Source of the DNA: Stenopsyche tienmushanensis
Taxonomy: Eukaryota; Arthropoda; Insecta; Trichoptera; Stenopsychidae
DNA length: 64,000 nt
Reading direction: 5' to 3'
Assembly: GCA_008973525.1 (NCBI GenBank)
Contig: WACJ01000391.1
Location: 179,718-243,717 of the forward strand
Below, one piece after another: positions 46,801-53,932 of the stretch. The notes under the pieces were generated by a model, which was not told the DNA's origin, made no database searches, and saw nothing but the letters and a program-made list of their open reading frames with translations. Made by a program: the position numbers and the translations under genes. The stretch's first letter is position 1, and the number at the start of each line of letters is the position of its first letter.

Positions 46801-48878
46801 GTGTGTTTTGAGAAAGTGATATCATATGGTTTTCCTCTATTACAATTTTTTCTGACTTACTATCGGTGGTCAATTTCTTCGAATTTTGATTTGGCATCTA
46901 AAATATATATCGAATAAATATATAGTCGGAGTTATAGTTCTTATTTGAACATAACGGCATTAAATTAATATTTACAAAGCTGCCTTTCTGTATACAGATA
47001 GCTTGCGTTAATTATTGTTAAATAAACGTCGTCTACTTTCGATACAAGATGGTTAGCGCTTCGGTAGACGTGGCTAAAGTTGTAGTGCGGGAACTGGATT
47101 GAAGTATTGCAAATTTCAAAGCATTGCAATCTTAAGCACATATAATATTCATTATAAGCGGCAATCTTTTACAGGCCCACGATCGGGACCCATAGTCTCT
47201 ACGATACTTGTAATGACAATGGAGAGACACTTGTCATTACACTATGGTGCCGTTGACGGTTCGATCTCGCTCCGGTCTCGGTCCGATCAAATATTTTTAC
47301 ACAAGAAACAATCAGAGTATTCACACTATTGGATCGTTCCAATCCCGTTTTTTGTATGAGAATATTTGACCGGACCGAGACCGAGAGCGAGATCGAACCG
47401 TTACCGGCACCATAGTGTGGATCGGGCCTCAATGTGCTAAAATACTCTTTCTTTATCACTCGAGTCCGTTCGCAGCATATGTAGGATTCCTAATCAACGG
47501 GTTGATGTGATAGGATAAGTTTATTTAACGCTGTTTTGTTTAGTTTTATAAAAGTGCAAATAAATTGCGTACGAGTAAAAATATTTAATAATGCATATAA
47601 TTTGGTGATAGGAATAATATATTAATATCAGACGAATCGCCCACATTAAGCTGATGCAAATGAAGGTCTTTCCCACGCTTTTTCATTCATCTCTATCCTT
47701 GATCAGTCTACATCATAGGTTCCCAAATTTCCTTAATTAAAAACTAATTTGGGGGTGGTTCAGGGAATCCGTGAACTCCTATTAATCGAAGTTCATTTTG
47801 TGCATTGCCTTTTCCCATTTGTTAATGGTAAATTTTCAGCTAAAGTTTGTTCGTATGTAATGCGCTGCCATACCGTTCATCAGATTTGAATAAAACTGCG
47901 TCCACTTATTGCTAAGGATTGCGCGAGTAACATAGGCACAGTCTAATATACAAAAATAAAAATTGTTTGTTCGATTTTAATACGCTGCCTTATCGTTTAT
48001 TCGATTGCGATAAAACTTTGCCAACTTATTGTTTGCACTATCTCAAATAATATAGGTATAATACAATTAACTTACATACAGTAGATCTTTTATATAAAAA
48101 ATAATGTTTGTTCGTATTTATAATAAAATCAACAAAATAAAATAAATTTAATTCTTTAAATCATTCCTAATTAAACAAGATAACATTTTCAAATTTCAAA
48201 GGATATTTTTAGAATTATTACTCTTTCAGACCAGTAACTGCCTCTAGGTGTTTCTATTTTCGTGACGTTTAAACAAATTCGTTCCCCGTTTTGTTTCACT
48301 TATCCCCATTTTATTAAAATGTATCTAGCGTGCTAAGCGGGGTTTTACTGTATAATTATACAAATGGGGGATGCTCCGACAGACCAGCTTAATGATATAA
48401 TTTTTAAAACATAATAAATATAAATTTTAAACGTCTCTCTATAACATGAAAAAAATAATTAAACTGATATCTCCTATGCTGTTTTGTTGTTCATTTTTAA
48501 AATAAGGTAGTTTCCCTGCCGCATTCTGTAGTTGGTTTATATTTTTTTTTGGGCATATTGAGTTTCCAGGTTGAGACTCCTAATCTTATGGCGACTGATT
48601 GTGTAATAAATATGAGAACCACTGGTCTCTATATCAATTTCTAACCGTTTGTTTACATTTTTATCCAAAAGTATAATGCATCGATTGTAAATTTGTAAAA
48701 TTATTATTTAAAATATGCGTACGTCTGGATCGTCCTTATATTTTCCCCACGGTATTAAAAAGAATATGAGAAGAAAAATAGCCAGGACGACGAGCATCGT
48801 GCACATGCAGGACTTCCATGATGTATCTGCGCCCTTAGCAGTCGGCCGTCCGTTAATATCGTAGGAACCACGTGTCAT
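29698..48878 (-). CDS. M13 (neprilysin-like) membrane protein, probable pseudoenzyme, with mucin-like repeat (12 exons)
   Basis: Exons in order: 48723-48878, 40453-41992, 40272-40382, 39098-39525, 36096-36188, 35892-36013, 35448-35820, 34659-34765, 34519-34583, 31563-31783, 29998-30144 and 29698-29925. Every junction is GT/AG and in phase (3,591 nt, 1,196 aa). Exon 1 gives a short cytosolic end and a membrane span (about residues 24-43), as in type II M13 proteins. Residues 53-500 are Ser/Thr-rich, with 20 tandem decapeptides at 178-377. The M13 domain runs from about 501 (RPCEDFYTEACGG) to the end, of normal M13 size. Active M13 enzymes need HExxH and ExxxD. Here the matching positions read VMADLGFK (D1022 to K1026 in place of HExxH) and EDRISD (about 1082-1087). 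The C-terminal Cys-x-x-Trp is replaced by an acidic tail. I infer a non-catalytic surface protein. Linking exon 1 across a 6.7-kb intron is the least certain join. Confidence 0.8.
30540..30945 (+). mobile_element. piggyBac C-terminal fragment
   Basis: A + strand frame (30605-30826) carries the Cys-rich finger of piggyBac transposases (CKVCPQRTRPGQRRQTVYYC then CDTCPDKPSMHLGDCFIKYH). A terminus-like CAAAGGGTTAAC follows at about 30934-30945. Upstream (from about 30250) fragments of the same element may continue. It lies in an intron of the M13-like gene. Confidence 0.8.
31040..31175 (+). mobile_element. possible mariner-like fragment
   Basis: FTPEQRQNRVTTVREFLDD resembles the linker between the HTH and catalytic domains of mariner-type transposases. 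Short and isolated. Confidence 0.3.
32452..34251 (-). CDS. Qsox: quiescin sulfhydryl oxidase (QSOX), intronless, nested
   Basis: Single 599-codon exon. QSOX oxidises protein thiols to disulfides in the secretory pathway, passing electrons via thioredoxin and Erv/ALR domains and FAD to oxygen. Visible: signal peptide (1-19); thioredoxin domain with active site WCGFCK (C67, C70); a second, redox-inactive thioredoxin-like part (about 165-290); helix-rich linker; Erv/ALR domain with RGFNCALWTIFHVL (from 407), FFGCEEC (C449/C452, FAD-proximal pair), WDAHNSVN (FAD contact) and CPSC (C510/C513). A transmembrane helix lies at about 560-582 with a short tail. Full length for the family. The CxxC reads CGFC rather than the commoner CGHC. 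The gene lies wholly inside an intron (31784-34518) of the M13-like gene on the same strand. ATG at 34251 is chosen because it directly precedes the signal peptide. Confidence 0.93.
   Translation of the reverse strand: MNFHLLFLFGLYLLATCNDAGLEVFNRKEHELYNASDKIAILNYENFKINLYNRSFAWCIEFYNSWCGFCKRFAPVWKEFAISVNDWHDVVKIGAIDCALDENNGMCRDFDIMGYPTIRYFHRNYQESPNNIGEYVNGTTVKELTEILVERLQQSDPDLGRTWPSLSFKNFTHLSQLKIDEKAETFFLLFEHPNSTIGSEIMLDLRKYTQVNIYKVSSENEIVNTLSVKHFPSVYVIKKKSGYAKLLSIKTIRDEIKSDIIQHLIDKNVNASYKIILNQQRSNYKTSVNINNVHFPVDKLVRNTVYQTDLEAGLRYMLRHEITAPNKIHGESLIALNNYLQVLIKYFPFKANSRTFVIKLHEKISSKKEWLGKDLSDMEYNLEKLYNPVYSTALEWVGCKGSSPYFRGFNCALWTIFHVLIACESDQRASERPTVLDAMHGYVKYFFGCEECSQHFQDMAARKRMNLVAGGGAAALWLWDAHNSVNRRLAGDVTDDPMYPKRQFPDRNECPSCRYEDGAWNLDEVEKYLMYVYGTGGINFLGSIRLKTNLLSEVSTFDKAIIAVLYVYCIGASILVLYLIITKRSYSNKAYDFDFLGKI
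34988..35070. repeat. interspersed repeat family D, copy
   Basis: CAGCGCAGCGTGTGCGAAGC, TCAATAAATGAACC and TTGTTGATAGCACACGAT match the other copies. It lies in an intron of the M13-like gene. Confidence 0.6.
36640..37290 (+). mobile_element. R1-like LINE, 3' end of ORF2
   Basis: The + strand reads LARVQRQGALRVTAAYRTVS, EDAVLVFAGITPLDLQAK, then after a frameshift TYRLTQVLTGHGCFGAYLKR and CHHCQAEVDDAE (C-terminal zinc knuckle), ending LQQ and stop at 37279. It lies in an intron of the M13-like gene, antisense to it. Confidence 0.85.
37310..37850 (+). mobile_element. second, truncated LINE 3' end with poly(A)
   Basis: Starts inside the TGHGYFGAYLKRIGKE block and repeats the zinc knuckle with HTIIGCEAWAP intact (deleted in the first copy). 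After the stop come a UTR and an A run near 37822-37837. A second UTR-like copy (GAAGCAATGTGTAAAACAAT) follows to about 38000. It is a typical 5'-truncated insertion next to or within a relative. Confidence 0.8.
38190..38400 (+). repeat. repeat shared with 28460-28690
   Basis: Same ordered words as the copy near 28.5 kb. Followed by G+C-richer sequence that may be an LTR remnant. Confidence 0.55.
38400..38930. mobile_element. possible LTR retrotransposon remnant
   Basis: A G+C-rich block ending CACCGTGTCCTTATTTTACG, then ATTGGTGTCAGAAACGG (about 38913), which resembles the LTR end and primer-binding region of insect Gypsy/BEL elements. No gag or pol frames. The - strand frames over it are shadows. 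Confidence 0.3.
39650..40150 (+). mobile_element. mariner fossil, internally deleted
   Basis: KIVLDDRRLKVRQLVDIVGI gives the second HTH, then YMRKPYAIWVLRLLTM the linker. A family B repeat (39962-40050) follows, then the C-terminal block YKQGIEAIEYRREKCIELNV. The catalytic middle is absent. It lies in an intron of the M13-like gene. Confidence 0.75.
39962..40050 (-). repeat. interspersed repeat family B, copy 4 (inverted)
   Basis: GCTTTTCGGACCGCTGAC and GCGATCGGACGCCAT are the reverse complement of words at 7380-7440. It lies between the N- and C-terminal parts of a mariner fossil. Confidence 0.6.
41018..41617 (-). repeat. 20 x 30-bp coding tandem repeat
   Basis: Twenty decapeptides of the type STTDVYNVSE (variants SIIDFSDVSE, STTGVYGVSE, STIDVSDVSE) in one frame with no indel that breaks it. 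Units 1-3 and 8-10 form a near-identical higher-order triplet. It encodes residues 178-377 of the M13-like protein, probably an O-glycosylated stalk. Confidence 0.95.
42286..43255 (+). mobile_element. hAT element with C-terminal dimerisation frame
   Basis: Inverted ends T(G/A)GGGAATCCAATCCCG, flanked by 8-bp imperfect duplications (GCTGTAGC at 42278-42285, TCTGTAAC at 43256-43263). The + frame 42791-42994 encodes a hAT dimerisation motif (PPKSVEAERAFSAAS). Both ends carry clustered AATCCCGGGATT-type palindromes. Most of the transposase is missing. It lies in the first intron of the M13-like gene. Confidence 0.8.
43264..43782. other. intronic AT-rich sequence, no gene
   Basis: Homopolymer-rich A/T tracts only. 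The A run just before 43783 serves as the tRNA terminator on the - strand. Confidence 0.5.
43783..43856 (-). tRNA. tRNA-Asn (GTT anticodon)
   Basis: On the - strand it folds as a full cloverleaf: acceptor GCCTCCG/CGGGGGC with one G-T pair and discriminator G, D stem GCGC/GCGC, anticodon stem TTCGG/CCGAA around CTGTTAA (anticodon GTT), and T stem GGTGG/CCACC with TTCGAGC. There is no intron. A T run follows on the - strand (A run at 43773-43781) as pol III terminator. It lies in the first intron of the M13-like gene on the same strand. Confidence 0.95.
44085..44721. mobile_element. piggyBac-like element, short
   Basis: TTAA at 44085-44088 and 44718-44721, with inverted ends CCCTTCTGT and CCCTTCGTGATG read inward. 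The interior frame (44214-44429) is not a recognisable transposase. Probably a decayed or non-autonomous piggyBac relative. Confidence 0.6.
45490..45703 (-). repeat. repeat family E, copy 1
   Basis: Inverse of 52541-52740. Shared words: GTCTTGAGAGCAGACGTTTG/CAAACGCCTACTCTCAAGAC, GACTGTTCTGGAGTGGCGTC and CTTCGGAAGTAAACTGGTAG. It lies in the first intron of the M13-like gene. Confidence 0.65.
45930..46250 (-). mobile_element. mariner deletion derivative
   Basis: The - strand reads DRKLKLRKIADTLKISEGSV then FNILHQLFMRKLCSKR (second HTH and linker). A short joined C-terminal block (KGNKFGSNDELLAHIENQ) follows, with the catalytic domain missing. Confidence 0.7.
46957..47165 (+). repeat. interspersed repeat family C, copy 3
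   Basis: Same order of words as 12616-12830 (CAAAGCTGCC, GTCGTCTACTTTCGATACAA, GCTTCGGTAGAC, GCATTGCAAT), with a small insertion after the GGTAGACGTGGC block. Confidence 0.65.
47239..47418. mobile_element. 180-bp foldback MITE
   Basis: ACACTATGGTGCCGTTGACG at the left is mirrored by CGGTTACCGGCACCATAGTGT-type sequence at the right. The inverted arms extend about 55 bp each (including CGATCTCGCTCCGGTCTCGG), with a central loop of about 70 bp. The overlapping frames on both strands are products of the palindrome. Confidence 0.85.
47850..48110 (+). repeat. two diverged RTE-tail-like units
   Basis: Two successive units each read GTTTGTTCG..T..TAATGCGCTGCC...ATAAAACT...AACTTATTG. The same words occur inverted at 1980-2172. 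Confidence 0.4.
48385..48545 (+). repeat. repeat family F, copy 1
   Basis: Inverse of 63345-63480: CGTCTCTCTATAACATGAAA, ACTGATATCTCCTATGC and GGTAGTTTCCCTGCCGCAT. Origin unknown. Confidence 0.65.
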
Positions 48879-50099
48879 TTTATAAAAATTGTCTTGAAAC
48901 AACACAAGAACACGATTCACAGAGCGTTACACAAGCAAGACATGCCGACGAATAGCCATCGATCTGCAGACTAAATGCTACTGAAATCTGGTATCACGCC
49001 GGATATTTTCATAAACCGCAGTTTCCTCTTGATTTCACAGTAATTATTAACACGTTCATAATCAAATAAAACGAGTTAACCATGATTATTTTAAGTTGCG
49101 ACATATTTACAAGGAAAAATAGATGCAAGATAATTTCACGATTAAATTGCAGGGTGCGCGGCTGAAGTCCAACTGATAATTCAGTTAAGCCGTCGTTGCC
49201 CGAATACAATTTTTATACACGTTTAAAACATTGATTTCAAATCAGATTCGATTCTTAAAATAAATTCAAAGATCAGACGTATGAAAGACAATAATCTTTA
49301 TTGGATAAAAATTAAAATATACAATTTATGGACTTTATTATACAACCTTAGACTGACATAAACGTCAATAATAATACTGCACATTTCTGTCATGTACACG
49401 ATAATATCATAGTACTTTATATTTATTACATATGAATTTCATTTTATACTCGAGGAATAAATTAAATACATAAAACCATAACGGAATTTAAGCTGCGCGA
49501 CGACTCTCCATCGTCGTCGTATCATCAACCGCTTAATAAAAATAAAATTTAATGGTTTCTCTGCTCTCCTATCCACACACATAAACACAATGAATTATTC
49601 AACTAGCAAATTAGACAGTAGGATTTTTGGACACGTTGATTTTGACTAACAAAGATGATAAATGCTCTTTAAATACATATAAATAATATAAATACATAAA
49701 CAATATAAACTCCCCAACAAGAGCGCGCATTAAATATCTTTGATTCATTCATTGATTCGGTTCATTGATTTTAAATACATATTAAATAACATCTAAGGAG
49801 AAAATACAGTATAAATAAGACGGTAAATTTACAATAAACGATATTAAAGATTTGATTTTACGGTTGAATTCATAAAAATCATAAAGTATTTAAAACAGGT
49901 TATAATCCAATATCACAGCAGTTTTATTATTATTGAAATTAATGCAATTTATTTACACGATAATACGGCACAAGGAGTATTTAAACGGTATTACAAATCT
50001 CAAATTAAAAATATCATCGACAACGTGGATTACGGATAACAAATCGGTTTATTTCAAATCGTTCAGAAGAATGAGCGTCTATGGAAATCGCCAGGCGCG
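48879..50099. other. no complete gene; probable 3' UTR of the next exon
   Basis: No coding exon found. A - strand AATAAA (TTTATT at 49297-49302) could be the polyadenylation signal for the exon at 50100-50277. Confidence 0.35.
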
Positions 50100-50277
50100 T
50101 TAGACGCTTTCATCGGAATCGTCAGACGGTAAAGCAATGCCATAAAATTCAGGATTCATACGGATCGAAGCCGTCGAATCTAAATTTGTTTCGATGAGCA
50201 ATTTGGCCAAGAACGCACGTTTAATAATACCGTAACTTTTTAACGCTATCAATACGATGTCAACGCAAACGATCACT
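50100..50277 (-). CDS. probable last exon of an unidentified membrane protein
   Basis: A good acceptor (TTTTTACAG on the - strand) opens a frame of 58 codons plus TAA, entered in phase 2. It begins with a hydrophobic stretch (VIVCVDIVLIALKSYGIIKR) and ends in an acidic tail (ALPSDDSDESV). This looks like a final transmembrane helix and cytosolic tail. I could not find its upstream exons between 50.3 and 53.9 kb, nor name the protein. It may be a real 3' exon with distant partners, or a fossil. Confidence 0.35.
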
Positions 50278-52540
50278 CTGTAAAAACGTAAATAGACGCT
50301 ACACATGCATCATTATTTAGTTCAAAATAGGATCACGCTGCTAATACAAGTCTTTGTTGTGTGCGTGGAAAGTGTTTTTATTTTACTAAATTAACAATCA
50401 ATTATAACGCGCTTTAACACTCAATTGTACATTCTTTAGTTGACTATTATACAACGGGCTCATGCGTCGTCAAAGCTAACTATTGTAGACTGGGGGAGAT
50501 TTCATAAAATCACATAAATAGTGCGTATTTCATAAAATAATTCAGTGGTTATTAATTTGTTTATTTATGAAGGCAATGAGCGGGAAATGCTAAGGACATC
50601 TCGAATGTGTTCCGAGTCTGTATTCCGCGATGGTTAGCGATTTAGGGTTGAAAGACGTTAAGAGAGCGAATTAAAAGACTCGCATATCCCGTCGCTAAAG
50701 AGTTAATAGTATTTAGTAATCGTGGAACGGAAAATCTAATAAATTTGTTTATAAACGAGAGATCAACGACTTAATTCAAACAAATAAAAAATAGCTGCGC
50801 CGATGAAGATCCGGATTTAAGCCGATTTATTACACACGTATCTAAATGCAATTTTAATACGAAAAAAATAGTCGAATCTCCAATATTGTTGTGTTATTCA
50901 TTTTAAAAATTCTCCGCCACACACAAAAATTCGCCGACATTTATTAAGTCAATCACTCGGTATTATTTTGAGTATTTTTTTAAATTGTTTTTATTATTGT
51001 AATACGTGAGCATAAGACGAACACGATTAACGCGTTAAATTTAGACGAAATCGATCTTATCAAATGCTTGCCTAAATACACTTCTAATTTTTTAAATTGA
51101 GCAACTCTGAACGACGTATAAGTAATATAAACAGCCTTTTTGTATTCCATACCGAAAATATGATATCGTATAGCCAAAAAGTATTATAGTTTAAACGCGG
51201 ACTGCTTATAGATCTATTAAAATATTGTTTATATTTATTTTTTAAACCATTTGATCACAGTAATAAAATTGCCTTTGATCGGAATGAGCAAAATATGCAT
51301 ATACAGTCAGTTCTTGCGACGAACACTCAACGAGTCTGATTACATCGCTGTTGCCGTCTCATTGGGCAAACACCCCGTCGTAAATCGAGAACTGACTGTA
51401 ATGTCGTGTATAAATAAGTATTAACATAATTGATCGACAGCGCAGGGATATATAAAATCGCCTTGATTCAAACACGTGATTAGTATATCAATGGTTACTC
51501 GAGAAGAAAATCATATTTACATTTGATTTGCAAGAAAACAACAACAACCCCCGAAGGATTCATCCATCATTTGAACATATACAATATTATTAAATACATC
51601 ATGAAGCGGTAAAACTTTGTCTATGCGCATATTTACAGACAAACAGACAGACAAAACATACCCGATGGAATATAATATTTTGTACTAGATTTTCATAAAT
51701 TAATATTTTTGCAATATGTACTCGTTAAAAGATAATCATCCTCTTCTGATAAATCGGCTATTTTTGCTATAGTATAAAATTATATACATGTATTTCATAG
51801 TTTACGGTGTATAAAAAGTACAAAAATATCAATAAACGGAAAACTTTTCACTATTGCATTAAAAAAATCTATTAAAGAACCTTTCAAAGATCAACAATTA
51901 TTTTACATTACGAAACAAATTTTTGGTATTCATTCTCAGATATCATCGAAGATGTTGCGTCCAGCGCATTCGGAACATTATATATATATATATTTATAAC
52001 TCTCTAAAATATATGTTTCATTGATTTCAGTAACCATTTGAATGCAAGCATCAATCAGCATTTGTAGTGAGATTCTCGGCTATATCGAATTGTTCTAATA
52101 TATATTATTATGCGTCGATTTCTAAATAAATTCATCGACCTAGAAAACGAGCCATTTTATAATACTCTCAATAAATTAATAAATACGTCGTGTAAAATTT
52201 TCTAGTAAAAAGAAACAGCACAAAAGGAGCAATCGTTTCAACACATTATATACAAAATACATAAATACAGCGGTGAGCTATGCGTATTTCAATACGGGCT
52301 CGCACGTTTAATATCAATGAGATTTCTTAAAAATACTAAATATATTATGACGTCGAAAATTATTAAACGACGGCATAAAAAAATTGTGAATTAAATAAAA
52401 ATGCATATTGACCCTTTCAAATCACGCCACGATCTAATGTAAACCGCGCAGCGTGTACGAAGCTTGTATATCATATTTCTTAATGTTCAATTTGCATGTT
52501 GTTCAGCTATTTTTGCCTATTGCGAAAATAAAAGGACAGG
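50278..52540. other. no gene seen
   Basis: AT-rich, with a few short chance frames. It holds the small MITE at 51302-51400 and a partial family D word cluster at 52430-52480. Confidence 0.45.
51302..51400. mobile_element. small TA-flanked MITE
   Basis: TACAGTCAGTTCT...AGAACTGACTGTA. The ends are perfect inverted repeats of 13 bases including the TA, with further partial pairing (GCGACGAA / GTCGTAAAT). Size and TA flank suggest a Tc1/mariner MITE. Confidence 0.65.
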
Positions 52541-52740
52541 GTTACCGTGCAAGTCTACCAGTTTACTTCGGAAGGTGTAGATTTTGCATAAGAATACTTG
52601 GCTAATGACGCCACCCCAGAACAGTCAAGGGGGAATAACAAAATTGATCAACGATAAAAATTATGTGGTATCTTAATTATTAAAACAAACGCCTACTCTC
52701 AAGACAACACGAACGAAAGTTTTCTTATCTTTGTTGAAAG
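52541..52740 (+). repeat. repeat family E, copy 2
   Basis: Inverse of 45490-45703 with the same word order. See copy 1. Confidence 0.65.
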
Positions 52741-52789
52741 AGTTATTTTATGTGGTCTACTTCTAGGTGGATTAATGCAGTTTCAGCTC

Positions 52790-53130
52790 GAATAGGTCCA
52801 CTGTACGGTATCAGGAATCCCGGGTAAGCCTTATGAGATGAAGACAGAAGTCAAACAGGGTTTTAATATTGCATTGGGAGGTAATTATGGCGGAGCATAT
52901 CGGGATACACGGATCCATGGAATAATGATACAAGCATCTAGCCTTGTCGGCGGTGCTTGCGTCTATTGATAGAGCTGCTGCTATATTCCGTATAAATATT
53001 AACTACGAGAAAATAAAATATACGGCGATATCGAGGGTGAATGCTTGTGGATATATATCCAGGACCTCGTCTTTCGCTGCCGTTTCCACTGGGCAGGTTA
53101 TGTAGCACAGATGCACAGAGTCAATTGGCG
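52790..53130 (+). mobile_element. LINE reverse transcriptase fragment
   Basis: The + strand reads EMKTEVKQGFNIALGGNYGG then, after breaks, a NYEKIKYTAISRVN-like block. These match the conserved VKQGD..FN.AL and later RT blocks of arthropod LINEs. Decayed. Confidence 0.6.
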
Positions 53131-53932
53131 GGAGGAGGCTCAGGACAGATGATAAAATGCATCATCGGTGACTTATAATAAGTAATATAAAGAAAACAGT
53201 GATATTCCTATTTCTAACGCCATTGAGAGTTTTAAGCAAAAGATATTCAAAACAAACATATTCACTCTAAATGCATATTTTTAATAAACGAGCACTAACT
53301 ATGACCAATGAATTGACAACGATCACAATATAAATACGTTAATTCCGGATGCAATAAACGCATCAAGTCATATTCTAATTTTTAAGCCGCAGCCTTATTA
53401 AACATGTTGAGCTCCTGCGAGCCGCTCACCGCTGTATATATAGTTTTTTTCCCATGAGATTCAATACAATATTCATTTTCATTCAATTAGAAAATAAATT
53501 TGACTAAAAATACAAAATACATATACTATTTGATAATCTGGCACAACATTATTAAATTCATAACCATACATATACTGTGTAATATTTTAGGTCTGCATTT
53601 CAAATACTTATATTTCAAATATACAATTTCTTAACTTTAAAGTGTAAATAATGGTTTAAGTTAACTTAAGAATTGGTAACAATCGATAAAATATATGTAA
53701 TTAGTTCCTATGTAACATTTTTTCATGGATCGAAATCAAGGTACAGGATTACATTTAGTTTCAAATCAGTTATCTTACGAGCTATGCAACAATTACTCTT
53801 CTTGAATAAATGTAAATATTTGCTTAAAGTAGTAATACCAAATTTTTAAAATTCCCGTCATGGTTTTATAAATAATATAATACTTTTATATACAAACACC
53901 TTGAATTATAATTGTAAATATATCAATTTATC
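53131..53932. other. no gene seen; probable Megf8 3' UTR
   Basis: AT-rich sequence directly downstream of the Megf8 stop codon. No coding frame. Confidence 0.35.

Noticed and set aside
48723..48920. Stand-alone small membrane protein of about 55-70 residues
   Set aside because: The frame could end at its own stop just past the donor, but M13 proteins need exactly such a short cytosolic tail plus transmembrane helix. The GAC|GTACGC border is in phase with the acceptor at 41993. I kept it as exon 1 but note the alternative.
52760..53160. Coding exon upstream of the orphan exon at 50.1 kb
   Set aside because: It lies on the + strand and matches LINE reverse transcriptase blocks, so it cannot be an upstream exon of a - strand gene.
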